From NCBI GenBank assembly GCA_913058215.1, contig CAJXQE010000030.1:1-35246 (forward strand): a DNA stretch of 35,246 nt. Direction: 5' to 3'. The notes beneath the pieces were generated by a model that saw only the letters and a program-made list of their open reading frames with translations, made no database searches and was not told the DNA's origin. Below, in pieces: positions 25,238-34,089 of the stretch; within the stretch, counting starts at the first letter, position 1, and the number at the start of each line of letters is the position of its first letter. A program made the position numbers and the translations under genes. The DNA comes from an uncultured Verrucomicrobiales bacterium. Lineage in GTDB: Bacteria; Verrucomicrobiota; Verrucomicrobiia; Verrucomicrobiales; DEV007.

Positions 25238-26218
25238 TCAAGCTGTCAGATGAAAATAGGCATGGATGTGAGGCACTCCGCGGAAGTACCAAACCATCTC
25301 CGGCCCCTCAATCTGCCAGGTATCCCAGACCCCGTCGTTTCCAATATCATAACGGTCTCCGTAGCAGGAGACAAAGAGTTGATCGATCAGGCTCCTGTCT
25401 TCTATGGACTTCATTGTCGCCGCAACATCGTCAGGGCGAAAACACACCAACATCTGTCGCATTGTCTCCAGCAACTTCCCTTGCTGATCCTTGCTCAAGT
25501 CAGCACAACGCAGGCCCGGCAAATCGGTTTTTTGCTTTTCGATCACAACATTCGGCTTTTCTCCACGCGGCTCGCGCCCCACCAACACCTGCTCCTGCTG
25601 CTTGCCGTCCAGAGCACTGACAAACTCATTGAAGAGAAGCCCCTGATACCAGAACGGATTCCCTTCGTGATCCTTGGATTCACGAAATGCCTTCGCAAAA
25701 TTCCCGTAGAAGATCGGCTCACCACCAAACCCCTGCCCTTTATTGGTATGAGCGTTGCACCGGCGCGTCACATGATGCCCCGTGTAGATAAATTCAAAGT
25801 TCTCATCCTCTGGCGTTCCAAAGAAACCAACCGACGGCGTATTCTTGATATCCCCCATCAGATCTTTCTTCACCTGCCAGCTCATTTTCTCCCGATGCTC
25901 AGGATGATGAAGAGACTCAAAGATCTGTTTCACCAAATCCTGCTGATCTTTGGTGTAGAAAGTGTGAAGCCTCTGTTCGGGGCAAACATACCACCAATTG
26001 CTTACGAAACTTCTCTTTGAATGGTCCACCGCCAGACAAATTTTACCGTGTTGCTCCTCGGTGAGGCTCTTGTAAAATTGCATCGGAAGAGAATCTTTCC
26101 CCGCATCAAGGGCACGGACCGACGGGAGAACTGACAGTGCCGCGCTGGCACCAAGCCCTCGAATCAACTCGCGGCGACCAATGCTTCTTCTCTCACTCAA
26201 AAACAAATTCGACTTCAT
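25238..26218 (-). CDS. DUF3500-family secreted protein (326 aa)
   Basis: The N-terminus has an Arg-rich Tat-like signal (SIGRRELIRGLGASAALSVLP, residues about 12-31) and a probable cleavage site near VRALDAG. The body carries DUF3500 features: SNWWYV, the TGHHVT segment, GFGGEPIFYG and the C-terminal WDTWQIEGPEMVWYFRG followed by PHIHAYFHL. The His-rich conserved positions suggest a metal or redox-active fold, but the family has no proven function. Tat export would imply folding in the cytosol, perhaps with a cofactor. The ATG is preceded by AAAGGA (26226-26231) at seven bases, a good ribosome-binding site. Its length is near the family norm. It diverges from the PL6 lyase gene across 78 bases, so shared control is plausible. 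Confidence 0.8.
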   Translation of the reverse strand: MKSNLFLSERRSIGRRELIRGLGASAALSVLPSVRALDAGKDSLPMQFYKSLTEEQHGKICLAVDHSKRSFVSNWWYVCPEQRLHTFYTKDQQDLVKQIFESLHHPEHREKMSWQVKKDLMGDIKNTPSVGFFGTPEDENFEFIYTGHHVTRRCNAHTNKGQGFGGEPIFYGNFAKAFRESKDHEGNPFWYQGLLFNEFVSALDGKQQEQVLVGREPRGEKPNVVIEKQKTDLPGLRCADLSKDQQGKLLETMRQMLVCFRPDDVAATMKSIEDRSLIDQLFVSCYGDRYDIGNDGVWDTWQIEGPEMVWYFRGVPHIHAYFHLTA

Positions 26219-26296
26219 ACGTTCATCCTTTCACGGATCGGAAAAATTGACTAGCCCATTTTCCTGAACCTTGCTACACACGCTCCTTGCGTCCTC

Positions 26297-27535
26297 ATGA
26301 TTCAACCCCTCTCTCTCGCATTCGTTCTCTTTTTCTTAGTAAATTTAGAGGCCAATGAATTTCGCGTCGCGGCAGGTGATCTAAAAGCATTTGAAGCAGT
26401 ATCGGAGAAATTAAAGCCCGGAGACACCCTTGTTCTTCAAAACGGAACCTGGAAGGATTCCCATCTAAAAATCAAGGCCAAGGGGAAGCGGGAAAACCCG
26501 ATCACCTTCAGGGCAGAAACTCCCGGGAAGGTCATCCTGAAAGGAGATTCCAGAATTGCTCTGGCCGGGCAGCACCTTCTGGTCGATGGCCTTTGGTTTC
26601 AGAATCCAACTGGAACCGAATCGATCGAGTTCAGGCGTGGTTCTCGTGATCTCGCCCACCACTGCCGATTTACAAACTGTGCGGTCACGAGTGATGCAAA
26701 AGCGGGCAGCTCAAAAAAATCTTCACGTTTCGTATCCGTCTATGGCAGCAACAACCGGATAGATCATTGCTACTTCGCCGGGAAGACGACGGAGGGCCCA
26801 ACTCTGGTTGTTTGGCTGGCAGCAGACGAAAATGTCGCTCATCACATCGATCACAACCACTTCGGTCCAAGGCAACGACTCGGCCGGAACGGAGGGGAAA
26901 CGATTCGAATTGGTGACAGCAAAACATCCATGCTCTCAGCCGCCTGCATTGTAGAACAAAACCTCTTTGAGAAGTGTGACGGCGAAGCAGAATGCATCTC
27001 CAACAAATCCTGCAAGAATATCTATCGCCGAAATCACTTCATCGCTGTATCCGGAACACTAACATTGCGTCATGGAAATAACTGCCGGGTTGAGGAAAAC
27101 ACATTCCTCGGAAACGAAGCAAAAGGCTCAGGGGGAGTTCGCGTGATTGGAGAAGGACATCTCGTCACCGGAAACCGCTTTGAGAATCTAACCGGCGATG
27201 ACGAGCGCAGTGCGCTCTGCTTCATGCTGGGAGTTCCAGACTCACCTGCCAATGCCTATTTTCAAGTCAAGCGTGCGACGATCACTAACAACACCTTTCT
27301 AAACTGCGAGCACAATATCCTGATCGGAATGAAAGGAGACTCAAAAGCAACACTGCCGCCGATAGAAACCCGAATTACCGGTAACCGAATTCAGACGAAC
27401 AAGGGGAAAGCGTTTGAGATCCTGTGCGAGACCAAAGGAATCGCGATGGAAGAGAATGCGACAGGAAAAGAGCAGCCCCGGGATATCCCCGACCGTTTCC
27501 CCCTGGATTCGACCGGACCGTCGTGGCGGAAATAG
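26297..27535 (+). CDS. Polysaccharide lyase family 6 (alginate lyase / chondroitinase-B type), secreted (412 aa)
   Basis: Signal peptide at residues 1-19. The rest is a right-handed beta-helix with many Asn-rich turns. Family 6 active-site landmarks are present: NGGETIRIG (about 198-206), E230 and E232 as calcium ligands in GEAECIS, catalytic K237 (ISNKS) and R258 (LTLRHG). The Lys-Arg spacing of 21 residues and Glu-Lys spacings of 7 and 5 equal those I recall for chondroitinase B (E243, E245, K250, R271). The enzyme should cleave uronic-acid polysaccharide by beta-elimination. Alginate is the commoner substrate, and dermatan-type chains are possible. The neighbouring sulfatases would suit a sulfated chain. 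The gene converges with the following esterase-like gene, 24 bases away. Confidence 0.9.
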   Translation: MIQPLSLAFVLFFLVNLEANEFRVAAGDLKAFEAVSEKLKPGDTLVLQNGTWKDSHLKIKAKGKRENPITFRAETPGKVILKGDSRIALAGQHLLVDGLWFQNPTGTESIEFRRGSRDLAHHCRFTNCAVTSDAKAGSSKKSSRFVSVYGSNNRIDHCYFAGKTTEGPTLVVWLAADENVAHHIDHNHFGPRQRLGRNGGETIRIGDSKTSMLSAACIVEQNLFEKCDGEAECISNKSCKNIYRRNHFIAVSGTLTLRHGNNCRVEENTFLGNEAKGSGGVRVIGEGHLVTGNRFENLTGDDERSALCFMLGVPDSPANAYFQVKRATITNNTFLNCEHNILIGMKGDSKATLPPIETRITGNRIQTNKGKAFEILCETKGIAMEENATGKEQPRDIPDRFPLDSTGPSWRK

Positions 27536-27559
27536 TCCAATCCAGAGACGTGTGCCGTC

Positions 27560-29122
27560 CTACTGCTTCTTCGGTGAATCAGATCGGAAAATCGAAGCGG
27601 GCAATCCGTCACTGTTAATCAGGTTGGAAATAGCAGTGTCACTCCACGCAAACCGAACTGCCTTCGGATGCGGAACTTTTTCGCTTTGTAAGAAAACCGA
27701 GTCACCCTCAATTATCCCGTCAGCTGGAAAGAATTTCCCATCCGCTCCGGCTATCACAAACTCACTCGGTGATTTTTTGTCACTCGTCATTAAACCTTCT
27801 CCGGAATTTTTAAACCGAACCCGAATCCTGTTTCCTTCGATTTTCATCGAGTCATACACAGGTCCGGCAAACGCCACTTTCTGACCGTATACTTCGGCCA
27901 ATGCCCAAAGAGCCATTCGTTTTCCAACATCCTGCTTGTTACGAAAATGAATCTCGTCGATCTCTCCTAGATCCATCGTCGGAGCGAGGCCCATATTGGG
28001 AAGCTCCTCCAGAATCAAAAGTTGGTTCTCCCGTTGCCAGGCATAGGCGTCGGCATTCTGTTTGCCATATCTGGAGCAGTCGAAGGGAGCCGGCTGAATC
28101 ATTCCAATCGGAAAAGCCCCCTGTCCCCAGCGCTCGCGCCAATCTTTAAACATCGACGAAGTTAGAGCCTTGCCATGTTCCGCCCAGTAGAGATTGCCCA
28201 GTCCCTGGTAAGTTACCGCGCCGCGAATTCCGTAGGGGATCAGTGGGTTCACCATGCCATTAAACAGTCGCCCCGGCTTGTGAGTCGACTTCGCCGGGCT
28301 CTGAGCCTTCCTCGGCTTGGCGGGCTCAGGTTTCCCCCCGGTCTTTGCCGTGGCAGCTTCAGCTTCCCACTTCTTCATGGCCATCGCGTATCTCTCTTCG
28401 CTGGCAACAGCATCAAATCCATCAACCGCTTTATCCCACCAATCTACGATCGGGTTCAATTCAGGCACGCCCCTGACAGAACTCTCACTGGTCCACCCTT
28501 CAACCCGGCTGCTGCTCCAAAAGCTCTGCATGGCCCCAACGGGAACATCCGCATCAAGATGAATCTTTCGACTGAAAAAATAGGCCACTCCCGAGGCCAC
28601 TCCAACGGTTCGTGGACTGCAAACCGTCCATTCCCCTTCACAATCTTCCTGAGGTACGTCTGCAAGTTTTCTTCCGGTTTTAAAAAAACGAATCTCCGGA
28701 TAATTAGCGTTCGCCACTTCTTCTTTCGGATTATCGCAAGCCCTCACTGACCATAGAATGTTTGAAGGCCCGCAAAAAAACCAAACTTCACCCACGACCA
28801 CATTGCTTAAAACCTGCTCTTCCCCACTCGTTCCACGCACTGCGAAATCCTCCCCCACTCTCCTGACACTGAGCGCTGGAAGGGTGGCTTTCCAGCGGCC
28901 CTCCGGATCGGCAGTTCCTTTGACCGACACTCCGGCGAAAGTGACCGTGACCACCTCTCCCGGATCTGCTTTCCCCCAAACCGAATTCTCCTGATTTCGT
29001 TGCAACACCATATTATCCCCAAAGACGGAGGCAATAGTTGCGTCTCCACGGAGATCCGGAGAAACAAGCAGGCAGCCGGCAATGAAAAGAGGAAATGGTG
29101 AACTGAAAAGCTTTGCAATCAT
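27560..29122 (-). CDS. Sialate O-acetylesterase-like protein with degenerate active-site motifs (520 aa)
   Basis: Signal peptide at residues 1-26 (KLFSSPFPLFIAGCLLVSP). The start at ATG 29122 is chosen over TTG 29155 because it begins this signal directly. The fold is recognisable as SASA from FGDNMVLQR, VVVGEVWFFCG and the closing DEIHFRNKQDVGKR. The usual motifs are altered: GQSNM is GPSNI (Ser120 kept), WGGT is WSSS, QGESN is QGLGN and IHP is IHF (His kept). A Lys/Pro/Ala-rich linker (about 260-290) interrupts the domain. Normal members remove acetyl groups from sialic acid or hemicellulose. Loss of the QGESN residues suggests altered specificity or a non-catalytic protein. The gene lies 39 bases (TTG: 6) after the upstream sulfatase, probably in one message. 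Confidence 0.8.
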   Translation of the reverse strand: MIAKLFSSPFPLFIAGCLLVSPDLRGDATIASVFGDNMVLQRNQENSVWGKADPGEVVTVTFAGVSVKGTADPEGRWKATLPALSVRRVGEDFAVRGTSGEEQVLSNVVVGEVWFFCGPSNILWSVRACDNPKEEVANANYPEIRFFKTGRKLADVPQEDCEGEWTVCSPRTVGVASGVAYFFSRKIHLDADVPVGAMQSFWSSSRVEGWTSESSVRGVPELNPIVDWWDKAVDGFDAVASEERYAMAMKKWEAEAATAKTGGKPEPAKPRKAQSPAKSTHKPGRLFNGMVNPLIPYGIRGAVTYQGLGNLYWAEHGKALTSSMFKDWRERWGQGAFPIGMIQPAPFDCSRYGKQNADAYAWQRENQLLILEELPNMGLAPTMDLGEIDEIHFRNKQDVGKRMALWALAEVYGQKVAFAGPVYDSMKIEGNRIRVRFKNSGEGLMTSDKKSPSEFVIAGADGKFFPADGIIEGDSVFLQSEKVPHPKAVRFAWSDTAISNLINSDGLPASIFRSDSPKKQ

Positions 29123-29161
29123 CAAGGGGGTTAGGACAGCAATGAAACTGAACAATCCACC

Positions 29162-30586
29162 TTACTTGTATTTCTTCGGATCGTATCCCGCTTCGCTGCG
29201 TTTGGCGTCCAGTTGGGTCCGTAAAGCAGCGAGAAAAACATGGTAGTTCAGGTCCTTAGCCAAATTGTTAAATTCACCGGGGTCCTTTTCAAGATCATAG
29301 AGCTCTTCTCCTTTAGATCCATATCCCCAATGAGTGTATCGCCAACGGTTTGTCCGTATCGATTCTCCACCGCTCCGACTGATCGTAAAAGCCAAGCGTT
29401 TACTCCAGCTACTCTCAGCCGGGTTTCTCAACAAACTCGCCATGCTCTGCCCCTGAAGGCTATCCGGAGCCTTCAATCCTGCGAGCTCAGCTACAGTCGG
29501 ATACAAGTCCACCAGTTCTGTGATTTGCTTGCAAGACTTCCCGTGGGTCTCCGGGATCCAGGGAACGCTGAGAATAAAAGGGACTCGCGTCGCTTCCTCG
29601 AATAAGTGCTGTTTCTGAAATTTATTGTGGTGCCCTAACAAGTATCCATGATCGCTCGAGAAAATGACGATCGTATTTTCTCTCAATCCCAACTCATCCA
29701 GAGTATCCAGCACCCTTCCTACCTGAGCATCCATGTAGGAAATGCTCGAATAGTATGCTTCCAACAATCCTTTATGCAGTTCCGGAGTGACGCCGTATCG
29801 GGAATTCGCCTTGTAATTGCGAATCACTCCCGGCACATCATCGAGGTCCCCTTCCGGAACAAGCGGAGCAATCATGGAATCGCGATCATAGAGATCGAAG
29901 TACTTCGACGGCGCTACAAGGGGCACATGAGGCCGGACAAACCCACAGCCGAGAAAGAAAGGCTTATCCTTATTCTCTTTCAAAAACTCAATCGCCGCCT
30001 CCGCAGCCATGCCATCAGCGTGCTCCAGATCACCCGTCGACGCCTCCACTCCGGTAAAGGTCTGAGACCCTTTATCCAATGGTGACCATTCCGTTCTTGT
30101 TCCGGGCGCATTCTGTTCCAGCGCCTTGATGTTTACAGTCTCATCCCAGGAGAGAGAGTCGTCATGATTTGCAGTTCCTTCCAGAATCTCTGTGGGAATG
30201 CCCATGTGATAAATCTTACTGACCCGCCCCGCATGGTAACCACCCTTTCGAAAAAGCTGCGACATCGTGACGACATCCGGCAGGTTCTTCCGCAGATCAC
30301 CTTCGTTTCCAAGCATGCCGTTCGTGTAAGGATAGAGCCCCGTCATCAGAGAGGCCCGCGATGCACCACAGACAGGATACTGACAGTGCATATTCTCAAA
30401 ACGCATTCCTCTCTTTGCCAACTCATCCAGTCGGGGTGTCTTGCACTGAGGATGCCCATATCCACTTAATGAGGTGTTCAGATCATCTGACATCAACAAC
30501 AAGACATTGGGCTTTCCTTCCTGTGCGTTACTGAGCGATGCGATGAGAAACATCGCGACAATCGTGAGGATATGAGATTTCATCAT
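29162..30586 (-). CDS. Secreted S1-family sulfatase, iduronate-2-sulfatase-like (474 aa)
   Basis: ATG 30586 is chosen (an adjacent ATG at 30583 is equivalent) because GAGGA at 30594-30598 lies seven bases upstream and a signal peptide follows (LTIVAMFLIASLSNAQ, to about residue 22). The open frame extends upstream to 30820, but that part looks non-coding. Motifs are PNVLLLMSDDLN, the formylglycine motif C73-G-A-S-R77 in CGASRASLMTG, GCGFVRPHVPLVAP, FSSDHGYLLGHHNKF and the C-terminal ELYDLEKDPGEFNNLA. The DDLN start, FVRPHVP and DHGYLLGHH pattern is that of iduronate-2-sulfatase relatives (S1_7 type). It would remove sulfate from uronic-acid-containing glycans, consistent with the PL6 lyase nearby. 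Confidence 0.92.
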   Translation of the reverse strand: MMKSHILTIVAMFLIASLSNAQEGKPNVLLLMSDDLNTSLSGYGHPQCKTPRLDELAKRGMRFENMHCQYPVCGASRASLMTGLYPYTNGMLGNEGDLRKNLPDVVTMSQLFRKGGYHAGRVSKIYHMGIPTEILEGTANHDDSLSWDETVNIKALEQNAPGTRTEWSPLDKGSQTFTGVEASTGDLEHADGMAAEAAIEFLKENKDKPFFLGCGFVRPHVPLVAPSKYFDLYDRDSMIAPLVPEGDLDDVPGVIRNYKANSRYGVTPELHKGLLEAYYSSISYMDAQVGRVLDTLDELGLRENTIVIFSSDHGYLLGHHNKFQKQHLFEEATRVPFILSVPWIPETHGKSCKQITELVDLYPTVAELAGLKAPDSLQGQSMASLLRNPAESSWSKRLAFTISRSGGESIRTNRWRYTHWGYGSKGEELYDLEKDPGEFNNLAKDLNYHVFLAALRTQLDAKRSEAGYDPKKYK

Positions 30587-30593
30587 GCCTATA

Positions 30594-30598
30594 TCCTC
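30594..30598 (-). promoter_or_regulatory. Ribosome-binding site fixing the start of the second sulfatase
   Basis: GAGGA on the minus strand lies seven bases before ATG 30586. This decides against the longer open frame reaching 30820. Confidence 0.6.
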
Positions 30599-30624
30599 AT
30601 CGCTATCGCGATTCAGTTCAAACC

Positions 30625-30765
30625 TCAGATTTGCTTTAGCACAATTTTCTGCGCCGGGGCAGAAAGTGGCCAACCTTCTTTGAAAGTCCCCAGATAAGCA
30701 ATCGTTTGATACGGCATCTGCCCAAACATGGCCGGTATGAAAGAACGGCCGCAATGCAAACCCAC
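30625..30765 (-). pseudogene. 46-codon open frame, possible C-terminal remnant of a lost gene
   Basis: In the 282-base gap between two genes, a minus-strand frame from GTG 30765 to TGA 30625 reads MFGQMPYQTIAYLG and then TFKEGWPLSAPAQK in its middle and end. The composition looks like natural protein, not random translation. There is an in-frame TAA directly upstream and no ribosome-binding site. It may be the tail of a gene mostly deleted here, or chance. No family was recognised. Confidence 0.25.
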
Positions 30766-30868
30766 TTAAACATTCAGGAAGTACCCACGCTTGCGGGAAG
30801 ACCATTCCCGACCAAAGCAATGGTGCACCAAAAAACTACGGAGCAACGATCCAAAATTCGAACGACAT

Positions 30869-32764
30869 CTATTTCTTTTTCGCCTCCAACATCCGCTTCA
30901 CTCGATCCTGCTCCGCTTTCAAGGCAGCTCCAGTCACCGTCATAGGTTCGAAATTCGGATCCGGTGTAATGACTTCGCCTGAAAGGATCTTTCGCCAGCG
31001 GAGATTCCGAAACCAGACATCCTGCCCATGATCCTGCAAAGAAAGAAAGCCTCCACGCCCCTTTAGGTCTCCTCCCCGAATTCCAAGCAATTCGACGTAT
31101 TCGGCCCACTTGGGATCCTCGTAATCGAAAGATAGAACTCGCTCGCCGTTCATCCAGTGTTCGATCACCGACCCCTGACAAATCACCCGACCGGAATTCC
31201 ATTCGCCGAATGGCTTCGTCACGTCTGCCTTTGGTGCCATGCAAAAGAAGAGTGAGCCGGCGGCCTGACGCGCATTCTCGCCATAGGGACTGTGGACATT
31301 GTCTAGAATCTGATACTCAACCTGACCGGGCCGGTAGTAGACTCCAGAATTACAAGCCTTGGAAACCCTCCACTCGAATTGAAGCTCAAAGTCATCCGGC
31401 ACTTTGCTCTTCCGAAAGGTGAGCGAGCCGCCTTTCTCTTTTCGATAGAATGCACCGTCCTCGATGATCCAATTGCCATCTTGCTCCCATCCCGCGAAAG
31501 TCTTTCCATCGAATAGCTCCACAAAATCTCCAGCCTGCGGTCGGCTGATCAACATCTTCAAGCGGGAACGGGAATCGACCAGTTTCTTCGCCATCACATC
31601 CTCCTCCGTGAATCGAGCCATCAGAATCTCCCCGTCGGTGGACCGGTTTCGATCGTAGGAAATATAGAGCTGACCATCGGGAGCTTGAAATCCATCGGGA
31701 TAGGAAACGCCCTTTCGCTCATCGAGCACAAGTCCGCCTTTCCAGGAAATCCCATCGTCATCCGAAAGCCACGCACTGAGTTGGACCCGTCCCTTGTGAG
31801 AATCGATACGATCTCCGTGTTTAATTAACAACAATCGTCCTGATTCCAGCCGCCGGATAAAAAAACGTGCCACTGGATGTTCGATCATTGAAGCGACGGG
31901 ATCGCTCCACGATTTCCCTCCATCGGTCGATGTGCTCTCCATGACTCCATTTCCTGTCCGGGCCAACATCCAGAGCGCTCCACTCTTTCGCTCAACAATC
32001 ATGTGCTCGTGCCAGTCCGGCTTGGGGAAGATCGCCATCCCGCGACGCTCCCAGTTATTTCCTTCATCGGTAGAGACGAAAACATTCGCACCTCGCATCG
32101 GATCCAGATCCGGGAAACATCCTTTAAAGGGACCAAACCCGTCTCGTTGATCGAGTGAAATCGGGAGCATCCATTCACCGCTTGAAAGCACCGTCGGCTT
32201 ATTCAAGGTCACACCATGCCAGATCCTTCGGGGCTCCGACCATGTCGGATCGTCCGAGTCTGGATTCTCGCAAATTGTTGCCCAAACACCGGCACGACCA
32301 TCGAACATGTCCATCGACTGATCAAAAATCAGCCAGAGCCGCCCCAGAGGGTCTGTCCACAAATTACCAACCAGAGTGCTTCTCTTGTGCGGCAATGCCT
32401 CAGTATCCGTATCCACAACAAGGCGTGGTTTCGACCAGTTCTCTCCATCGTCATCACTGGTTGCCAGGACGAAAAACGCATCAGGGTTATCTCCTCCCGC
32501 CACCCAACACGCCCATATCCGTCCGCCGGGAGTTCTTGAAATCCCGATGGTCATTCCATAGTCGAGCGCGTCGTAATCGTACTCAGGCAGCGGAGAAGTA
32601 TTGAGCTTTGGCACGACCAGAGCATGGTCGGCAATCCCCTCAAATTTGGCGATCCGGACGGCCGCTTCGCCCGGTGTTTCCCCGGGCTTGGTATCCTGTG
32701 CCTGGCAAGGACAGAAGAGGAACAAGGCGAAGGAAGCGGAAAAAATCTCGCGAAAAGGAATCAT
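30869..32764 (-). CDS. Sialidase-like beta-propeller fused to 3-keto-disaccharide hydrolase (DUF1080) domain (631 aa)
   Basis: ATG 32764 is chosen because it opens a signal peptide (FREIFSASFALFLFCPCQAQ). An in-frame ATG at 32824 would add 20 residues. Residues about 40-400 are a six-bladed sialidase/BNR propeller with four Asp boxes: SDDDGENW, STDEGNNW, STDGGKSW and SDDDGISW. Residues about 412-600 are a DUF1080/3-keto-glycoside hydrolase domain (ELFDGKTFAGW, FELQFEWRVS, NSGVYYRP, WNSGRVICQG, WMNGERVL). The last 30 residues are a charged helix. Propellers of this type cleave or bind sialic or other glycosidic termini, and DUF1080 proteins act on 3-keto-sugars or bind glycans. The fusion suggests two-step processing of one chain. 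The gene heads a minus-strand series with the sulfatase and esterase-like genes. Confidence 0.88.
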   Translation of the reverse strand: MIPFREIFSASFALFLFCPCQAQDTKPGETPGEAAVRIAKFEGIADHALVVPKLNTSPLPEYDYDALDYGMTIGISRTPGGRIWACWVAGGDNPDAFFVLATSDDDGENWSKPRLVVDTDTEALPHKRSTLVGNLWTDPLGRLWLIFDQSMDMFDGRAGVWATICENPDSDDPTWSEPRRIWHGVTLNKPTVLSSGEWMLPISLDQRDGFGPFKGCFPDLDPMRGANVFVSTDEGNNWERRGMAIFPKPDWHEHMIVERKSGALWMLARTGNGVMESTSTDGGKSWSDPVASMIEHPVARFFIRRLESGRLLLIKHGDRIDSHKGRVQLSAWLSDDDGISWKGGLVLDERKGVSYPDGFQAPDGQLYISYDRNRSTDGEILMARFTEEDVMAKKLVDSRSRLKMLISRPQAGDFVELFDGKTFAGWEQDGNWIIEDGAFYRKEKGGSLTFRKSKVPDDFELQFEWRVSKACNSGVYYRPGQVEYQILDNVHSPYGENARQAAGSLFFCMAPKADVTKPFGEWNSGRVICQGSVIEHWMNGERVLSFDYEDPKWAEYVELLGIRGGDLKGRGGFLSLQDHGQDVWFRNLRWRKILSGEVITPDPNFEPMTVTGAALKAEQDRVKRMLEAKKK

Positions 32765-32930
32765 GTCTGGATGGTCTGAGAAAAGGCGATAATGAAGGGA
32801 GTCTAAATTTTTCCCGATATCCATCGCTCTGTCACCCCGCTCTATCCACCCTATTTGCGGAAACGAGCTTTCGGATTACGACATTTATCGGATCTCCAAT
32901 TTTATTCTTCACACGAATCACGCGCATTTC

Positions 32931-34079
32931 TCAAGAAAGGAGATGCTTCGGAAAGTCACTCACTTTTTCACAGGCGACCTGCTCCATCACCTGCTGCAGT
33001 TGGCGCTTCAGCATCGTCATCGTATGATCTCCCCCGGCTTCGCCGAGTGCACCGACGCCGTACATAAATGAGCGCCCCATGAAGGCAAATTTCGCGCCGC
33101 TGGCAAGTGCACAGGCAACGTCAGGCCCGTTGCGAACTCCGCTATCGAGCATCAGCGTTGTCCGATCACCAAATTCTTTGGCGAGAGCCGTCAGCGGCTT
33201 GATCGTCGACTGACCAACATCGAGCTGACGTCCTCCGTGATTGGAGACAATGATACCATCAACCCCCAGACCAATTGCTTTTTCGGCATCCTCTGCATTA
33301 ACGACCCCTTTGATGACAAGCTTACCTTTCCAGCGATCACGGATCGCCGAGATCTTGTCTGAACTAAGGCGGCCGGAAAATGTCTTGTTCATAAAGAGTC
33401 CGAGGTGCTTCATGTTCAACCCGTCCGGAATGTAGGGCTTCATCGTTTTGAATTCAGGCGCACCGGCGAACAATTGACTGAATGACCAGGTCGGATGCGT
33501 CATCATTTGGATAACGTTCCGCACTGACATTTGCGGCGGAATGGAAAGTCCATTTTTGATCTCTTTCGGGCGATAGGCAAAGGTTGGGGTATCTGCAAGG
33601 ATTACCAAAGTGGGGAATCCGGCATCAGCCGCGCGGTCGATTAGCTTGTTTCGCAAATCATCTTCCGTCGGATGATAGAGCTGGAACCACGCATTCCCCT
33701 CTGTCAGTTCGGCAACCGTCTCAATGCTGGCTGTTGCCACCGTGCTCAAAATAAACGGAATGTTGTGTTGATGGGCAGCTTTAGCGAGAATCTCGGTTGC
33801 GCGCGGCCACATCAATCCTTGAAGTCCAATCGGTGAAACGCCAAAAGGCGCGTCGTAGGTTTTCCCAAAGAGTTCAGTCCTTAGATCGGAACCGGGATAA
33901 TCGTTCAGATACCAGGGCTTGAGCTGAACCTCGCGAATTTCATCTGTGTTACGCCGAAGATTAATCTCCGAAAAGCAGCCTCCTTCCAGATATTCAAAAG
34001 CGAAACGCGGCATCCGTTGACGGGCTCTCTCGCGGAGATGCTCGATTGACGGGTATTGGGAATTGAAAGAGTCGGACAT
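32931..34079 (-). CDS. FMN-dependent alpha-hydroxy-acid oxidase/dehydrogenase (382 aa)
   Basis: ATG 34079 gives the normal family length and N-terminus. A longer frame to 34208 would overlap the upstream gene. All key residues of the glycolate oxidase/L-lactate dehydrogenase family are present with exact spacing: Y30, Y135 (WFQLY), D163 and R170 (ADTPTFAYR), K257 (LVIKG), H281 and R284 (SNHGGRQLD). In spinach glycolate oxidase I recall these as Y24, Y129, D157, R164, K230, H254 and R257. The Y-Y, Y-R, K-H and H-R spacings agree. The enzyme oxidises a 2-hydroxy acid (glycolate, lactate or a sugar-derived acid) to the 2-oxo acid using FMN. It is cytosolic and follows the Dabb gene by 10 bases, in one likely operon with it and the Tm-1-like gene. 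Confidence 0.93.
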   Translation of the reverse strand: MSDSFNSQYPSIEHLRERARQRMPRFAFEYLEGGCFSEINLRRNTDEIREVQLKPWYLNDYPGSDLRTELFGKTYDAPFGVSPIGLQGLMWPRATEILAKAAHQHNIPFILSTVATASIETVAELTEGNAWFQLYHPTEDDLRNKLIDRAADAGFPTLVILADTPTFAYRPKEIKNGLSIPPQMSVRNVIQMMTHPTWSFSQLFAGAPEFKTMKPYIPDGLNMKHLGLFMNKTFSGRLSSDKISAIRDRWKGKLVIKGVVNAEDAEKAIGLGVDGIIVSNHGGRQLDVGQSTIKPLTALAKEFGDRTTLMLDSGVRNGPDVACALASGAKFAFMGRSFMYGVGALGEAGGDHTMTMLKRQLQQVMEQVACEKVSDFPKHLLS

Positions 34080-34089
34080 GAGTGAACTT

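Noticed and set aside
30587..30820. 78-residue upstream extension of the second sulfatase
   Set aside because: The signal peptide and a good ribosome-binding site lie at ATG 30586. The extension has no family similarity that I recognise.
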